64,000 nucleotides of DNA from Oceanicoccus sagamiensis (GCF_002117105.1 NZ_CP019343.1:3720001-3784000); one strand, 5' to 3'. Shown: positions 44,821 through 54,977, counted from the first letter of the stretch. The notes: generated by a model not told the origin, from the letters alone. Program-made: numbers and translations.

Positions 44821-44976
44821 TTTTTTTTGGGGCTTGATTTGGCAATCGCTTTAAAACCACTCTGGAACAAAAACTTCAGCATAATCCACGGCTTAGCGCC
44901 TATTTTCAAATGCGGATTGAGCAATAAAATAGCCTGCCAAGACAGTTGCCCCACAATAAAAATTAACATCATTCGC

Positions 44977-45005
44977 TTGACCCAGCCTTTAACAGGTCTT
45001 ATATA
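44977..45005 (+). promoter_or_regulatory. Sigma-70 promoter of topA
   Basis: TTGACC (44977-44982) and TATATA (45000-45005) are separated by exactly 17 bases, about 55 bases before the topA ATG. This is the best -35/-10 pair I found in the gap. Confidence 0.6.
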
Positions 45006-45059
45006 TGTCGCCTCGTAGCCATCTCTGGCACGTCTTGTTAGTTATTACAGAAGGGTAAT

Positions 45060-47711
45060 ATGGGAAAATCATTGGTCATAGTCGAGTCTCCAGCGAAAGC
45101 TAAGACGATCAATAAGTATCTGGGTAAAGATTACATCGTTAAGTCCAGTGTTGGTCATATTAGAGATTTGCCTACCTCGGGTAGTAAAAAGGTCGACCCT
45201 AAAGAGCGTGCCAAAGCGGCTGCCAAGACGCGTAAAATGGCGCCTGAAAAGAAGGCTGCCTATAAAAAGAAAAAAAGCCGTGAGCAACTGATTGCCCGTA
45301 TGGGTATCGATCCGGCAAAAAACTGGGAAGCCAATTACGAAATACTCCCTGCCAAAGAAAAAGTCGTCACCGAACTACAGAAGCTGGCGGAAGAAGCCGA
45401 TACCATCTATCTCGCAACGGATTTGGACCGTGAGGGAGAAGCCATTGCCTGGCATTTGCAGCAGGCTATTGGTGGCGATGAAAGCCGTTACCGCCGTGTC
45501 GTCTTTAATGAAATTACCAAAAAAGCGATCACCGAAGCCTTTGAAATACCAGGGGAACTGGATACTCATCGCGTTAATGCCCAGCAAGCCCGTCGCTTTT
45601 TGGACCGGGTAGTGGGCTATATGGTGTCACCATTGCTGTGGGCCAAGATTGCCCGTGGTATTTCTGCTGGTCGGGTACAGTCAGTAGCCACCCGTCTTAT
45701 TGTTGAGCGTGAGCAAGAAATTCGCGCCTTTATTCCGGAAGAGTTCTGGCAGGTGTTTGCCGATACGACGGTAGACGGCGCTGCACTGCGGCTTGAAGTG
45801 AAAAAGCAAAACGATAAAAACTTTCGCCCCGCCAATGAAGAGCAAACCAATGCGGTACTGGCTTCTTTAAAAGAGCAGGCTTTTATTGTTAGCAAGCGAG
45901 AAGATAAACCGACCAAGTCCAAGCCCTCGGCGCCCTTTATTACCTCGACCTTGCAGCAGTCTGCCAGCACTCGTTTGGGCTTTGGCGTTAAGAAAACCAT
46001 GATGATGGCCCAACGACTTTATGAAGCGGGTTATATCACCTATATGCGGACGGATTCGACCAATCTAAGTGCGGATGCGGTGGCAGCCTGTCGCGACTTT
46101 ATCGGCTCTAATCACGGTAAAAAATATTTACCGGAAGCGCCCATTAGCTACTCCAGCAAAGAAGGTGCACAGGAAGCCCACGAAGCGATCAGACCTTCCG
46201 ATGTGAATGTTAAGCCCACGCAGTTACAGAAAATGGAGCGCGATGCCGAGCGCTTATATGAACTGATTTGGCGTCAGTTTGTCGCCTGCCAAATGGTCCC
46301 TGCTGAATTTACCAGTAGCAGTATTGTGGTAACCGCTGGCGACTTTGAACTGCGTACGCGGGGCAGGGTCATGCGCTTTGATGGTTTTATGAAAGTCTTG
46401 CCGCCTACCTCGAAAAAAGATGATGATGTTATCTTGCCAGACGTTAAAGTAAACGATGAATTAACGCTGGAAAAACTCGATCCCAGTCAGCATTTTACCA
46501 AGCCAACACCGCGTTACGGTGAAGCCAGCCTGGTTAAAGAATTGGAAAAACGCGGTATTGGTCGTCCATCTACCTATGCATCGATTATTTCAACGATTCA
46601 GGATCGCGGCTATGTTCGTGTTGAAAATCGGCGTTTTTATGCGGAAAAAATGGGTGATGTCGTTACCGAGCGTTTGGTAGAAAGTTTTTCCGACCTATTG
46701 GATTATAACTTTACCGCCAAGATGGAGGAGCAGCTGGATGAAGTGGCTGACGGCGATCTGGATTGGAAAGTGCTGCTAAATAACTTCTATACGGAGTTTG
46801 GTAAGCAGTTAGAAATTGCCGAGTCTGAAGAGGGCGGCATGCGCAATAATGACCCGACTGAAACGGATATCGATTGTCCCCAGTGCGGTCGCCATATGCA
46901 AATTCGTACCGCCAGTACCGGTGTGTTTTTGGGTTGCTCAGGTTACGCCTTGCCGCCTAAAGAGCGTTGTAAAAGCACGATCAATCTGGTTTCTGGTGAT
47001 GAAGTCGTTAGTGTTGATGATGACGATGAAGGCGAGTCCAGGTTACTGCTTAATAAACACCGCTGTAAAATCTGTAATACAGCGATGGATAGTTATTTGA
47101 TCGATGAGCAACGTAAGCTGCATGTCTGTGGCAATAATCCGGATTGCTCAGGTTTTGAGGTGGAGCAGGGTAGCTTTAAGATTAAAGGCTACGAAGGTCC
47201 AGTACTGGATTGTGATAAATGCGGCGCAGAAATGCAGCTTAAGTCGGGTCGGTTTGGTAAGTATTTTGGCTGTACCAGCGAAGACTGTAAAAACACTCGT
47301 AAGTTATTAAGAAACGGCGAAGCTGCGCCACCAAAGATGGATCCGGTGCCGATGCCGGAGTTGCAATGTGTGAAAGTGGACGATCATTATGTGTTGCGTG
47401 ATGGTGCTTCAGGTATGTTTTTGGCGGCGAGTAACTTCCCTAAAAATCGTGAAACCCGGGCGCCCTTAGTCGAAGAAATTCTGCCGCATAAAAAAGAAAT
47501 TGATCCCAAGTATAAGCACTTATTTAAAGCGCCGACTGAAGATCCCGATGGCAATAAAACCATTATTCGCTATAGCCGTAAAACCAAAGAACAGTATGTA
47601 CAGACTGAGATTGATGGCAAACCCTCAGGTTGGAAAGCGTTTTACGAAGGCGGTAAGTGGATTGTCCAGGAGGGCAAAACCAAGAGCAAGAAGAAGGCCA
47701 AGGCGAGCTAG
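45060..47711 (+). CDS. topA: DNA topoisomerase I
   Basis: This 883-residue type IA topoisomerase relaxes negative supercoils. It has the TOPRIM domain at the start ([14 protein letters not shown] with E9; [13 protein letters not shown] near 120) and catalytic Y328 in [10 protein letters not shown]. Three C-terminal four-Cys zinc ribbons follow, starting [18 protein letters not shown] and CDKCGAEMQ, and then a basic tail ending [11 protein letters not shown]. Length is normal for gammaproteobacteria. The DUF6586 gene starts four bases later. Confidence 0.97.
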   Translation: MGKSLVIVESPAKAKTINKYLGKDYIVKSSVGHIRDLPTSGSKKVDPKERAKAAAKTRKMAPEKKAAYKKKKSREQLIARMGIDPAKNWEANYEILPAKEKVVTELQKLAEEADTIYLATDLDREGEAIAWHLQQAIGGDESRYRRVVFNEITKKAITEAFEIPGELDTHRVNAQQARRFLDRVVGYMVSPLLWAKIARGISAGRVQSVATRLIVEREQEIRAFIPEEFWQVFADTTVDGAALRLEVKKQNDKNFRPANEEQTNAVLASLKEQAFIVSKREDKPTKSKPSAPFITSTLQQSASTRLGFGVKKTMMMAQRLYEAGYITYMRTDSTNLSADAVAACRDFIGSNHGKKYLPEAPISYSSKEGAQEAHEAIRPSDVNVKPTQLQKMERDAERLYELIWRQFVACQMVPAEFTSSSIVVTAGDFELRTRGRVMRFDGFMKVLPPTSKKDDDVILPDVKVNDELTLEKLDPSQHFTKPTPRYGEASLVKELEKRGIGRPSTYASIISTIQDRGYVRVENRRFYAEKMGDVVTERLVESFSDLLDYNFTAKMEEQLDEVADGDLDWKVLLNNFYTEFGKQLEIAESEEGGMRNNDPTETDIDCPQCGRHMQIRTASTGVFLGCSGYALPPKERCKSTINLVSGDEVVSVDDDDEGESRLLLNKHRCKICNTAMDSYLIDEQRKLHVCGNNPDCSGFEVEQGSFKIKGYEGPVLDCDKCGAEMQLKSGRFGKYFGCTSEDCKNTRKLLRNGEAAPPKMDPVPMPELQCVKVDDHYVLRDGASGMFLAASNFPKNRETRAPLVEEILPHKKEIDPKYKHLFKAPTEDPDGNKTIIRYSRKTKEQYVQTEIDGKPSGWKAFYEGGKWIVQEGKTKSKKKAKAS

Positions 47712-47714
47712 ACC

Positions 47715-48218
47715 ATGGCCAATGCCCAGCGACCAGTCGTCAACCAGCGGCTGTATTTTTGTAAGCTCCATCTTGATTGGCTGGCGCAACAGCTAGCCAA
47801 TCAGGATATCCCCAAGTCTGTGTTAGAGCAGTCTCTGGGAGAATCGATACTGTTCCACTTAATCAATAGTTACCAAGCGTATCTGGCTGAAATAGCCATT
47901 GCCTATAACCTTCCCCCCGCTGACTTTATCAATGCTGATACGCTGATTGAGGCTTTGAAGCAGGGTGGTTTTTATTCGGCAGAAGCGAATGAATTACGAG
48001 AACTGGAGCTTGCTGACAGTTGGTTAAGTCGATTAATACGGGAATATCAGGCCGTTGGACCCATATATCGGGCCGGTAAAAGCTCAAATAATAGCCAAAT
48101 AGTTGCCTTTTCTAGCCAGGATAATAGCGGCACAATGGATTTAGACGTGCTTAAACAGTGCTGGCAGCAGCTCAGTGGAGTGATTGAAAACCAGCGCGCC
48201 AGGCTTGAAGAGTGGTGA
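47715..48218 (+). CDS. DUF6586-like conserved protein next to topA
   Basis: This 167-residue, mostly helical soluble protein (LYFCKLHLDWLAQQLANQ, ILFHLINSYQAYLAEIAIAY) appears related to the DUF6586 protein encoded beside topA in Pseudomonas. It starts three bases after the topA stop, so it is probably in the topA message. Function unknown. Confidence 0.8.
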   Translation: MANAQRPVVNQRLYFCKLHLDWLAQQLANQDIPKSVLEQSLGESILFHLINSYQAYLAEIAIAYNLPPADFINADTLIEALKQGGFYSAEANELRELELADSWLSRLIREYQAVGPIYRAGKSSNNSQIVAFSSQDNSGTMDLDVLKQCWQQLSGVIENQRARLEEW

Positions 48219-48373
48219 TTTCGTCCCCGACAGTGTTGATTGGGGCCATTGTTTCCCCCTTCTGTTAAGTTTCATTAAAACCGGGCTGTTGCCTTTCACA
48301 GCCTATGCTGTGCTGTTAGAATAGCGCCCCCCTAAACATCGCTGATGTTTAACATTGTTGCAGGATTGTTGTT

Positions 48374-48649
48374 GTGTCGTCACCGTTTTTAGAAATTGTA
48401 CAGCTAGCCGATGGGCAAATTGTACTAAAGCGCTCCGATGAAGAGAGTGCTCCACTGGTTGAAATTCGTTTTTCTGAAGAGTCCAAAGACTATATTGGCG
48501 ATGCGGGTATTGATATTGCCAAGGCCATGATTCAGGCGGGCATACAGGCTGCGGCTCATATTAATGAAGCTAATATCACTCAAGATGAGCTGGAAGATGA
48601 AGGCGGTGAGATGGTGTTCGGTGAAAGTGAAGAGCATACTCTGCACTAA
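48374..48649 (+). CDS. Small acidic conserved protein between topA and lexA
   Basis: This 91-residue acidic protein (SSPFLEIVQLADGQIVLKRS, ending GEMVFGESEEHTLH) starts with GTG 48374 after an AGGA ribosome site. I recall a similar small protein encoded between topA and lexA in Pseudomonas. There is no signal peptide or membrane segment. Function unknown. Confidence 0.8.
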   Translation: MSSPFLEIVQLADGQIVLKRSDEESAPLVEIRFSEESKDYIGDAGIDIAKAMIQAGIQAAAHINEANITQDELEDEGGEMVFGESEEHTLH

Positions 48650-48692
48650 TTAAGCGTGGTTCGTTTTTGTTGCTGTTGCTTTTTGCCAGAGC

Positions 48693-48740
48693 TTTTACAC
48701 GTAGTTTTTCATGTAGTTTTTCATGTGGTTTTTACACGTA
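48693..48740. repeat. Four imperfect 12-bp tandem repeats
   Basis: Units TTTTACACGTAG, TTTTTCATGTAG, TTTTTCATGTGG and TTTTTACACGTA follow each other without gaps, with a partial fifth copy (ACACGTAG) after. They lie between the small acidic protein gene and the end of lexA. Confidence 0.8.
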
Positions 48741-48776
48741 ACACGTAGTGGTTACAAACTGTCTATCTTCTCTTCA

Positions 48777-48805
48777 CCCTTATTCCTGTCAAGCTGGAAT
48801 AAGGG
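48777..48805. terminator. Hairpin between convergent transcripts, past the lexA stop
   Basis: Perfect ten-base arms CCCTTATTCC and GGAATAAGGG surround a nine-base loop, 23 bases past the lexA stop. There is no T-run on either strand, so it is a weak or factor-dependent bidirectional terminator at best. Confidence 0.45.
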
Positions 48806-48827
48806 TTATAGTCATCTGAGGCGTCAA

Positions 48828-49442
48828 TTACTGCCGTCTAACCACGCCGACACTTAATCCCTCAATTTCAAAATCTTGATAGCGCATATCGACTTCGATC
48901 GGCTGATAGTCCTGGTTTTCAGGCAATAGCTGCACTTGATGTTTGCTGCGAGTTTTCTTTAAACGCTTTACCGTGACTTCATCATCAATACGGGCGACAA
49001 CAATTTCACCGTTCTGTACATCTTTGGTTTGGTGTACCGCCAGTAAATCGCCATCAAAAATACCGATATCAATCATACTGTCACCGCGCACACGAAGAAA
49101 ATAATCTGCCTGTGGGCTAAAGAATGAGGGGGGCATTTCACAGTAGTCTTCAATATGTTCCTGGGCGGTAATCGGGCTACCTGCTGCCACCTGGCCGACA
49201 ATAGGGATACCACTTTCGCCTTCAGCTTCAGGGATACGTATACCTCGGGAGGCGCCGGCAATCATCTCAATAGCCCCTTTACGGGCCAATGCTTTTAGGT
49301 GTTCTTCAGCGGCGTTGGCGGATTTAAAGCCCAGTTCACGGGCTATATCGGCGCGGGTAGGGGGAAAACCGGTATCATCAATATGACTTTTGATAACAGC
49401 GAGCACTTCGCTTTGTCGTTGTGTCAGTTTGGTGATGGTCAT
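48828..49442 (-). CDS. lexA: LexA repressor
   Basis: This 204-residue SOS repressor has an N-terminal winged helix domain (about 1-70; [34 protein letters not shown]) and a C-terminal S24 self-cleavage domain. The cleavage site is A87-G88 (VAAGS), with catalytic S122 (GDSMIDIG) and K159 (VKRLKK). RecA-stimulated cleavage derepresses DNA repair genes. Two LexA boxes lie upstream, so it is autoregulated. No sulA gene is beside it, whereas one sits there in Pseudomonas as I recall. Confidence 0.97.
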   Translation of the reverse strand: MTITKLTQRQSEVLAVIKSHIDDTGFPPTRADIARELGFKSANAAEEHLKALARKGAIEMIAGASRGIRIPEAEGESGIPIVGQVAAGSPITAQEHIEDYCEMPPSFFSPQADYFLRVRGDSMIDIGIFDGDLLAVHQTKDVQNGEIVVARIDDEVTVKRLKKTRSKHQVQLLPENQDYQPIEVDMRYQDFEIEGLSVGVVRRQ

Positions 49443-49547
49443 GGTGCTTTTCCTTTTCGATGACTGCCTTGCAATAAGTTAATCCATGCTCAATGCAGTC
49501 TCGTCTGTCATGCAGAGTCGTCTGTAGAGCGTTGGATAAACATGAGT

Positions 49548-49563
49548 CTGTTTTTATATACAG
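49548..49563 (-). promoter_or_regulatory. LexA (SOS) box 1
   Basis: CTGTTTTTATATACAG is a perfect CTGT-N8-ACAG SOS box, about 105-120 bases upstream of the lexA start. It is downstream of the -10 element in the direction of lexA transcription. Confidence 0.9.
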
Positions 49564-49565
49564 TT

Positions 49566-49581
49566 CTGTGATTATATACAG
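49566..49581 (-). promoter_or_regulatory. LexA (SOS) box 2 overlapping the lexA -10 element
   Basis: CTGTGATTATATACAG is a second perfect CTGT-N8-ACAG box, 18 bases (centre to centre) from box 1. Read on the minus strand it contains TATAAT, so bound LexA would cover the -10 of its own promoter. Confidence 0.9.
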
Positions 49582-49598
49582 TAAGTCTGATCCTGCAA
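49571..49598 (-). promoter_or_regulatory. Promoter of lexA
   Basis: On the minus strand, TTGCAG (49598-49593) and TATAAT (49576-49571) are spaced by 16 bases. The -10 lies inside SOS box 2, as expected for an autorepressed gene. Confidence 0.6.
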
Positions 49599-49721
49599 GC
49601 TTTTATAGTCATTCTTTTGCCACAGGCGTTTTAATTGATGGCATTATGGTGTGAAATAGTCAGTTCAATAATGGGCAGGTCGTCAGGACCGCCAGCATAA
49701 TGATAACAACGAGGATTTAAC

Positions 49722-50489
49722 GTGGACTTACAACTCGCAGGAAAAAAAGCCATTGTTTCAGGAGCCAGTCGGGGAATTGGGCGGGCTATCGTAGAAAAGC
49801 TGGTCTCTGAAGGTGTCAGTGTCGCCTTTTTTGCCCGTGGCGCAGAAGGTGTTAATGATTTGGTGGAGAGTCTGGCAGGTCAGGGTACCGTTTATGGTGA
49901 TACGGTGGATGCCGCCGATTATGATGCAGTCTGTGATTGGGTTAAGCGCTCTGCTGAACAACTGGGTGGTATTGATATCGTCATCAGTAATACCAGCGCT
50001 TCTTCCAGTCTGGAATTTACCCCGGAAGCCTGGCGTAATAATTTTAATATCGATATGTTAAGTGCTGTTGCTCTGACGGAGACGGCACACCCTTATCTTG
50101 AGCAATCCTCCGCAGCCGCTATTTTACAAATAGCGACCATTACTGCCTTTGAACATCACGATGTGCCAGTCTGCCCCAGTTATGGTGCGATGAAGGCCGC
50201 CACGATTAACCATGCTGCCCAATTAGCACAAACCTGGGGCAAGCAGGGAATTCGCTCTAATTCCGTGTCACCGGGCCCTATTTTTGTTGAGGGTGGCGCC
50301 TGGGATGGTATTAAAGAACATTTCTTTGAATTGTATGAGCGTGACCGTTTAGATCACCCTTCAGAGCGCTTAGGCACGGCGGAAGAGGTGGCCAATGTAT
50401 CGGTGTTTGTCTGTAGCCCAGCCGCCAGTTGGGTCAATGGTGCCAACCTGGTAGTGGACGGTGGTTTTACCAAAAGCGTGGGTTTTTAA
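49722..50489 (+). CDS. Short-chain dehydrogenase/reductase
   Basis: This 255-residue classical SDR has SGASRGIGRAI as cofactor motif and catalytic Y154/K158 (YGAMK); NNAG is replaced by SNTS. It starts with GTG 49722, supported by a GAGG ribosome site. It is divergent from lexA, with the SOS boxes in the shared gap about 140-175 bases upstream. It is convergent with the Rieske gene that ends seven bases later. It probably acts on a hydroxylated catabolic intermediate. Confidence 0.88.
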   Translation: MDLQLAGKKAIVSGASRGIGRAIVEKLVSEGVSVAFFARGAEGVNDLVESLAGQGTVYGDTVDAADYDAVCDWVKRSAEQLGGIDIVISNTSASSSLEFTPEAWRNNFNIDMLSAVALTETAHPYLEQSSAAAILQIATITAFEHHDVPVCPSYGAMKAATINHAAQLAQTWGKQGIRSNSVSPGPIFVEGGAWDGIKEHFFELYERDRLDHPSERLGTAEEVANVSVFVCSPAASWVNGANLVVDGGFTKSVGF

Positions 50490-50495
50490 GCGTAC

Positions 50496-51824
50496 TTATT
50501 CGGGAGTATCGGCCAGATACTCATCAATTAAATTATGAAAGTGCCTGACGCGAATTTCTTGTTCGCCCAGGTACATTCCTTTAAACCCTTCCGACTGAAC
50601 CCCCAGCTGCACTTCGGGTACGTTGTCGGCATCCTGTTGCAGGATAAATGACGCCACTTCCACCGCGGGGTCCAGCATATCCACATATTGCACCTTGTGA
50701 TCATAATACTGGTGTTCACACTGTTCCGGTGCCTGTCCCTCGGGGAAGTGGGCCATCATTATCAGGTCGTAATAGCATTTATTGGGATCGGTTTCATGGG
50801 GGCGATAGCGAAAGGTGTTTATTCCTTCGGGAAAAATATTCATCGCCGCACTGGGAAAATAAAAATAGTGAAAGACATCTGATAGCTGTTCGTCAGTCAT
50901 CTCATTATAGGGTAGGTGAGGTACGCTGCCTTCGGCCTGTTGCTGGCGATTCAGTTTTTGTTTTTCAAGACGGGCACCTTTGGCGGGGCCGTTATAAGTT
51001 GCCGGGTCCAGCCCAAAATATTTCATATAAGCCTGCATGCGCTCAGAAATTTCCATGGTCTCGCGGTGGGGTCTGCTCGGCGCACCGTATTCATTGATCA
51101 TACGGCTGTGTTTACCCAGCAGTTCTAATTTGGCATCACAATTGGACCAGGTCATCATTTCAGGGTGGATGCCCCGAAAATGATAGCTCTCGTTAAAGGC
51201 ATCAACGGCTATCTTCCAGTTGCAGTCCCAGAGAAAGGTGGCGTTGACATAGGCGCGCATATCTTGCATACGGTAAGGGGCGATATGGTCCGGTAGCACC
51301 CCTAAAAAATCCAGTAGCGGTCCAGCTTTGCCATCGATATTAAACCAGAGCCAGCCCCCCCAGCTGTCTACCCGAATTTCTGTGAGGCCGAGTTCTTCTT
51401 TGGGTATGCCGTCTTTAAATTGTGGGAATGTATCGGCATCGGGCACGCCTTTAATGCTGCCATCAATATTCCATGACCAGGCATGGAAGGCGCACTTAAA
51501 AAAGCGCGCTTTACCATTGCGCTCACCACAGACCAGGCGATTGCCCCGGTGTTGGCAAACATTAAAATAAGCACGGATTGTTTGCTTTTCGTCCAGAACA
51601 AAAATAAAGGATTCTTTACCCAGTGTATGAATAACATAGTCGCCCACCGCCTTAAGCTCTTCAACTCTGGGGCCCATATTCCAGACCCTGCGCCAAAGGT
51701 GGCTCCACTCTTTTTGCATAAATTCCGTGGAGTGAAAGCGCTCACCGGAAAAGCGTTTATCACCGATATCCGGTTGTGGGGTATCTCTGTCGATGCTGGG
51801 TGTGCGGTAGTCTTTATTAGGCAT
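50496..51824 (-). CDS. Rieske non-haem iron oxygenase, alpha subunit
   Basis: This 442-residue oxygenase has Rieske ligands C90, H92, C111 and H114 (CQHRG...CAFHAW; note Ala where many have Gly-Tyr) and the catalytic iron site ESYHFRGIH (E212, H215, H220). I start at ATG 51824, after an AAGAGA ribosome site; the 29 extra residues of the longer frame are basic and not family-like. It is less related to the 8555 and 60336 enzymes than those two are to each other. No beta subunit or reductase is nearby. Its start lies 22 bases from the end of a diguanylate cyclase gene in the same direction. Confidence 0.92.
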   Translation of the reverse strand: MPNKDYRTPSIDRDTPQPDIGDKRFSGERFHSTEFMQKEWSHLWRRVWNMGPRVEELKAVGDYVIHTLGKESFIFVLDEKQTIRAYFNVCQHRGNRLVCGERNGKARFFKCAFHAWSWNIDGSIKGVPDADTFPQFKDGIPKEELGLTEIRVDSWGGWLWFNIDGKAGPLLDFLGVLPDHIAPYRMQDMRAYVNATFLWDCNWKIAVDAFNESYHFRGIHPEMMTWSNCDAKLELLGKHSRMINEYGAPSRPHRETMEISERMQAYMKYFGLDPATYNGPAKGARLEKQKLNRQQQAEGSVPHLPYNEMTDEQLSDVFHYFYFPSAAMNIFPEGINTFRYRPHETDPNKCYYDLIMMAHFPEGQAPEQCEHQYYDHKVQYVDMLDPAVEVASFILQQDADNVPEVQLGVQSEGFKGMYLGEQEIRVRHFHNLIDEYLADTPE

Positions 51825-51846
51825 TCTCTTGCTACTCAATCCGAGG

Positions 51847-53019
51847 TTATGACAAGGCTGATTCTTCCTCTTTATAAGCCTGCTTGACCGTATACATATC
51901 TGAATCCGCATGCTGCATCAGTTCATCAAAATCAGTGCCATGATCAGGCACCAGCGCGACCCCAATGCTTGAGCCAACCACCAATGGATTGCCGTCGATA
52001 ACAATGGCTTGATTCATGGTGTCGGTCAGTTTTTTCATTAGCCGCTCAATGGGTTCGTTGTTAATGGCATGGAATACAATGCCAAACTCATCACCGCCAA
52101 GGCGGGCTACGGTATCAGAGGATCTCACCGCAGACTTTAACTGCCTGGCTTTTTGAATGAGTACTTCATCCCCAGCCTGGTGGCCAAAATTATCATTCAC
52201 TTCTTTAAAGTCATTGAGGTCTATATAAACAATCGCCGCCTTAATATGCTCTTCCACGGCAACATCAATGGCTGAGTTGGCGCGCCGAAAAAACAGTTTT
52301 CTGTTGGCCAGGCCGGTGAGCGGGTCATGCTCTGCCTGATAGGCGTAATGGCTGCGTTCTTTGGCCAGTCGCTCACTTAAGTTTTTATAGTTGACCTGAT
52401 AGGCATTAATACAGACGGCTACCAATAATGCGGCGCCCACCCAGCCGGTTAAGCGAGCCTGGTTTAACATCTCTGGCGGGTAAATTTGCGGCAGCGGTGC
52501 CTTTAAGGGGTGGACCCACCAGATTAATAAAAACAGCAGCAGAATAATCAACGACCAGGCTACGCCGGAGCGTTGCCCGCAAATTAAAAAGGCCAGCGCA
52601 GGAATAAATAAAACAGTGGGTAGGTGTGGCGAACCCCAGGAAAGTCCGGTAATTGTTATGGTGCCAATCAAGCTTAAAAAGGTTGCAAAACAATAGGCGT
52701 TACCCAGAAAGATAATCGACGAGTTTAGCAGCTTGCAGATTAAAATCGCGGTTGTATAGGCTACTACGCTAAGGCCAAAACTCATGGTGACAAAGGTTTC
52801 TTTGTCCGGTGTGACAAACGAGTAGTAATAGAGATGTGAGGCGATAATGGAGCTATAGCTGATAAAAAATATCAAAATCATGATCATGGCCCGCTCGTAA
52901 TTATTCTCTAATTCGACGTGGCCGGTGACGGGGTTTTGCTTGATAGAATTAGGGATAAACCAGTCGGCTATACGACGGGGTTTGGACATGGGAGGTGTTG
53001 GCTCAGCCTGTGTTTTCAT
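51847..53019 (-). CDS. Membrane diguanylate cyclase (GGDEF)
   Basis: This 390-residue protein has an N-terminal membrane region with about six hydrophobic helices (near 45-205), then a GGDEF domain. The active site is RLGGDEFG, and an allosteric I-site RSSD lies exactly five residues before GGDEF, so product feedback is expected. It also has DPLTGLANR and VYIDLNDFKEVND. It makes cyclic di-GMP, and the membrane part probably senses an external signal. It lies directly upstream of the Rieske gene in the same orientation. Confidence 0.93.
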   Translation of the reverse strand: MKTQAEPTPPMSKPRRIADWFIPNSIKQNPVTGHVELENNYERAMIMILIFFISYSSIIASHLYYYSFVTPDKETFVTMSFGLSVVAYTTAILICKLLNSSIIFLGNAYCFATFLSLIGTITITGLSWGSPHLPTVLFIPALAFLICGQRSGVAWSLIILLLFLLIWWVHPLKAPLPQIYPPEMLNQARLTGWVGAALLVAVCINAYQVNYKNLSERLAKERSHYAYQAEHDPLTGLANRKLFFRRANSAIDVAVEEHIKAAIVYIDLNDFKEVNDNFGHQAGDEVLIQKARQLKSAVRSSDTVARLGGDEFGIVFHAINNEPIERLMKKLTDTMNQAIVIDGNPLVVGSSIGVALVPDHGTDFDELMQHADSDMYTVKQAYKEEESALS

Positions 53020-53159
53020 GATCTTTTGTGGTTATTGTTATTAGTTTTAGGTTAAGTCTTTAGATTAACCCTTTTAGTTTAATCCCTTGAATTAACCATA
53101 GCATATTCCTATCTAAATAGGATGTGACAATCATCAATCCGCTAGCAGCAGCGGTTGAA

Positions 53160-53573
53160 TTATTCACTGTCAGTAGCAAAGGTGAGGGGGATAATCCCCT
53201 GATGAAGATACGAGACGATATCCGCATCATCATGGGACTTCACTTTAAGCAGCTGCTTTTGTCCTGGTTTTGCCATCTCGCCATCAAGCCCTATTTGAAA
53301 GCAGGAGGTATGATCTGGCCACTGCTCACAATACTCAGCCTTGTCATTGATAAACCATTTGGCCTTATGCGGCGTTTTTTCACCCTTAACCGCTACCATA
53401 ACGGTGCCATCGGTATTGAGGGTTTGAATAAATTGCAGCTCGTTATAGCTGCCGACCAGAGAGTTACCGCTAAGTAATTGCTGCAGTGCTTTGGGGTCGG
53501 TGTAGAACTCGGCATTGGCCATTTTTGCCATCAATAAAGTCAGTACGGCCAAGCTAAAAGTCGTTTTGTTCAT
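53160..53573 (-). CDS. Secreted or periplasmic small protein of unknown function
   Basis: This 137-residue protein has a clear signal peptide (NKTTFSLAVLTLLMAKMANA, cleavage likely after ANA near residue 21). The mature part has two Cys (CEQWPDHTSC) likely to form a disulfide, and strands such as GTVMVAVKGEKTPHKAKWFI. An AAGGA ribosome site precedes ATG 53573. The overall plan (short, periplasmic, WF and C-x8-C) is of a beta-rich domain. I do not recognise a family. The plus-strand frame here is antisense and has no support. Confidence 0.75.
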   Translation of the reverse strand: MNKTTFSLAVLTLLMAKMANAEFYTDPKALQQLLSGNSLVGSYNELQFIQTLNTDGTVMVAVKGEKTPHKAKWFINDKAEYCEQWPDHTSCFQIGLDGEMAKPGQKQLLKVKSHDDADIVSYLHQGIIPLTFATDSE

Positions 53574-53738
53574 TGGGCGTTCCTTATTTATTGTAATAAG
53601 CCTTGATATAGCTCTAGTGTAGAGAGTTTATTGGTCAAATAAAACATGTAGTACGGTTTGTTTTGCTGCCATGGGGTAGTAATATGACTTTATGATAAAA
53701 AGGCAGCCGATAAAAACACGGCAAAGCAGGATAGCTAT

Positions 53739-54977
53739 ATGGACCCACAGCACACCGCGTTGATCAAGCAGCAGATTGCCGAGGCCTATGAGCGCCAGGG
53801 CGCTCCTGAGGGCTTCCCGGCGATGCCGGATATTCCCGTTAGTCGTTATATCAGCGATGAATTCTGGCAAGCCGAACAGCAGCAGCTATGGCCAAAAACC
53901 TGGTTATTTGCCGGCCATAAAGATGAACTGCCCAATATTGGCAGCAGCAAGCTGTGGCAGGATGCCGGGGTACCCGTGGTGATCGTTAAAGATGAACAGC
54001 AACGTTACCGCGCCTTTTACAATACCTGCCAGCATCGGGCTGGTCCGCTGGTGGTAGAGGAATACGCTGAGCAACAGCGCCTGCGCTGTGGCTACCATGG
54101 CTGGACCTATAATTTTGATGGCGATTTAATCGGTGTACCTGACCGCCGAGACTTTATTGACCTCGATCTTGAGTGTAATAAATTGCTTGAGTTGCGTTGT
54201 GAAAGCTGGGGTGGTTGCCTATTTGTTAACCGGGACCCGGATGCGATAAGTCTGGATAAATTTCTTATGGCGGTTAAGCCAGAGTTAGAACAGTTTGCTT
54301 TCGATCAACTGCAATTGGTGGATAAACACAGTATCGATATCGCTGCCAACTGGAAAGCCTGTACCGACTCGTTTATGGAAACCTATCATCTGCGGCATAT
54401 TCACCCTCACACGGTGGATACCATACTGGACCATAAAGGCACGGTGATCTCACTGCTGGAGCAGGGTCATAATAAAATGTATACCCCTAACCGTATGGGC
54501 TTTATTCCACCGCAGGCCGGTTTTGATGATATCCCCACGGTAGAAGAATTGCCCCGTATGACCAATCTGGCTTATAGCCTTTTCCCTAATGTTGTTATTC
54601 CGTTAGATGCCGGCGGCTTTCCGATATTGGTGTTCTGGCCAGTGGATAAAGCCAATACCCGAATGGATATTTGGTGGTTTGCACCGGTTACTGACGCCAA
54701 TAAGGGCAAGCAGGTGTGGCGTGACCAGCAGCAGTATCTGTCTCAGCAGTGGCTGGAAAAACTCGCTATTTTTGATGTGGTCTTGGGAGAGGATGTACAG
54801 TTTTTACCCAGCCAGCAACAGTCTATGGAAACCGGTGCCATCCAGGGTATGACCTTATCCTATCTGGAGCGGCGTATTTATCACCGCCATGAAAGTATTG
54901 ATCAGATTATTGGCTCAGAGCGTATACCTGAGGGTATGGCGGTGGCGCCGGTATTGCAGAACCAGATCGAAGCATAA
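53739..54977 (+). CDS. Rieske non-haem iron oxygenase, alpha subunit
   Basis: This 412-residue oxygenase has Rieske ligands C97, H99, C117 and H120 (CQHRAG...CGYHGW) and the catalytic iron site ETYHLRHIH (E214, H217, H222). It is shorter than the other three complete Rieske enzymes here, mainly at the N-terminus, and clearly belongs to a different branch. An AGGA ribosome site precedes the ATG. It stands alone on the plus strand before the PNPOx-like gene, with no electron-transfer partner beside it. Substrate unknown. Confidence 0.92.
   Translation: MDPQHTALIKQQIAEAYERQGAPEGFPAMPDIPVSRYISDEFWQAEQQQLWPKTWLFAGHKDELPNIGSSKLWQDAGVPVVIVKDEQQRYRAFYNTCQHRAGPLVVEEYAEQQRLRCGYHGWTYNFDGDLIGVPDRRDFIDLDLECNKLLELRCESWGGCLFVNRDPDAISLDKFLMAVKPELEQFAFDQLQLVDKHSIDIAANWKACTDSFMETYHLRHIHPHTVDTILDHKGTVISLLEQGHNKMYTPNRMGFIPPQAGFDDIPTVEELPRMTNLAYSLFPNVVIPLDAGGFPILVFWPVDKANTRMDIWWFAPVTDANKGKQVWRDQQQYLSQQWLEKLAIFDVVLGEDVQFLPSQQQSMETGAIQGMTLSYLERRIYHRHESIDQIIGSERIPEGMAVAPVLQNQIEA

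Noticed and set aside
44827-45018. A 63-codon frame in the gap before topA
   Set aside because: It starts with TTG without a ribosome site, has no family features and overlaps the topA promoter.
53124-53477. A 117-codon plus-strand frame over the secreted small protein gene
   Set aside because: The minus-strand gene has a clear signal peptide and ribosome site; the plus frame has neither.
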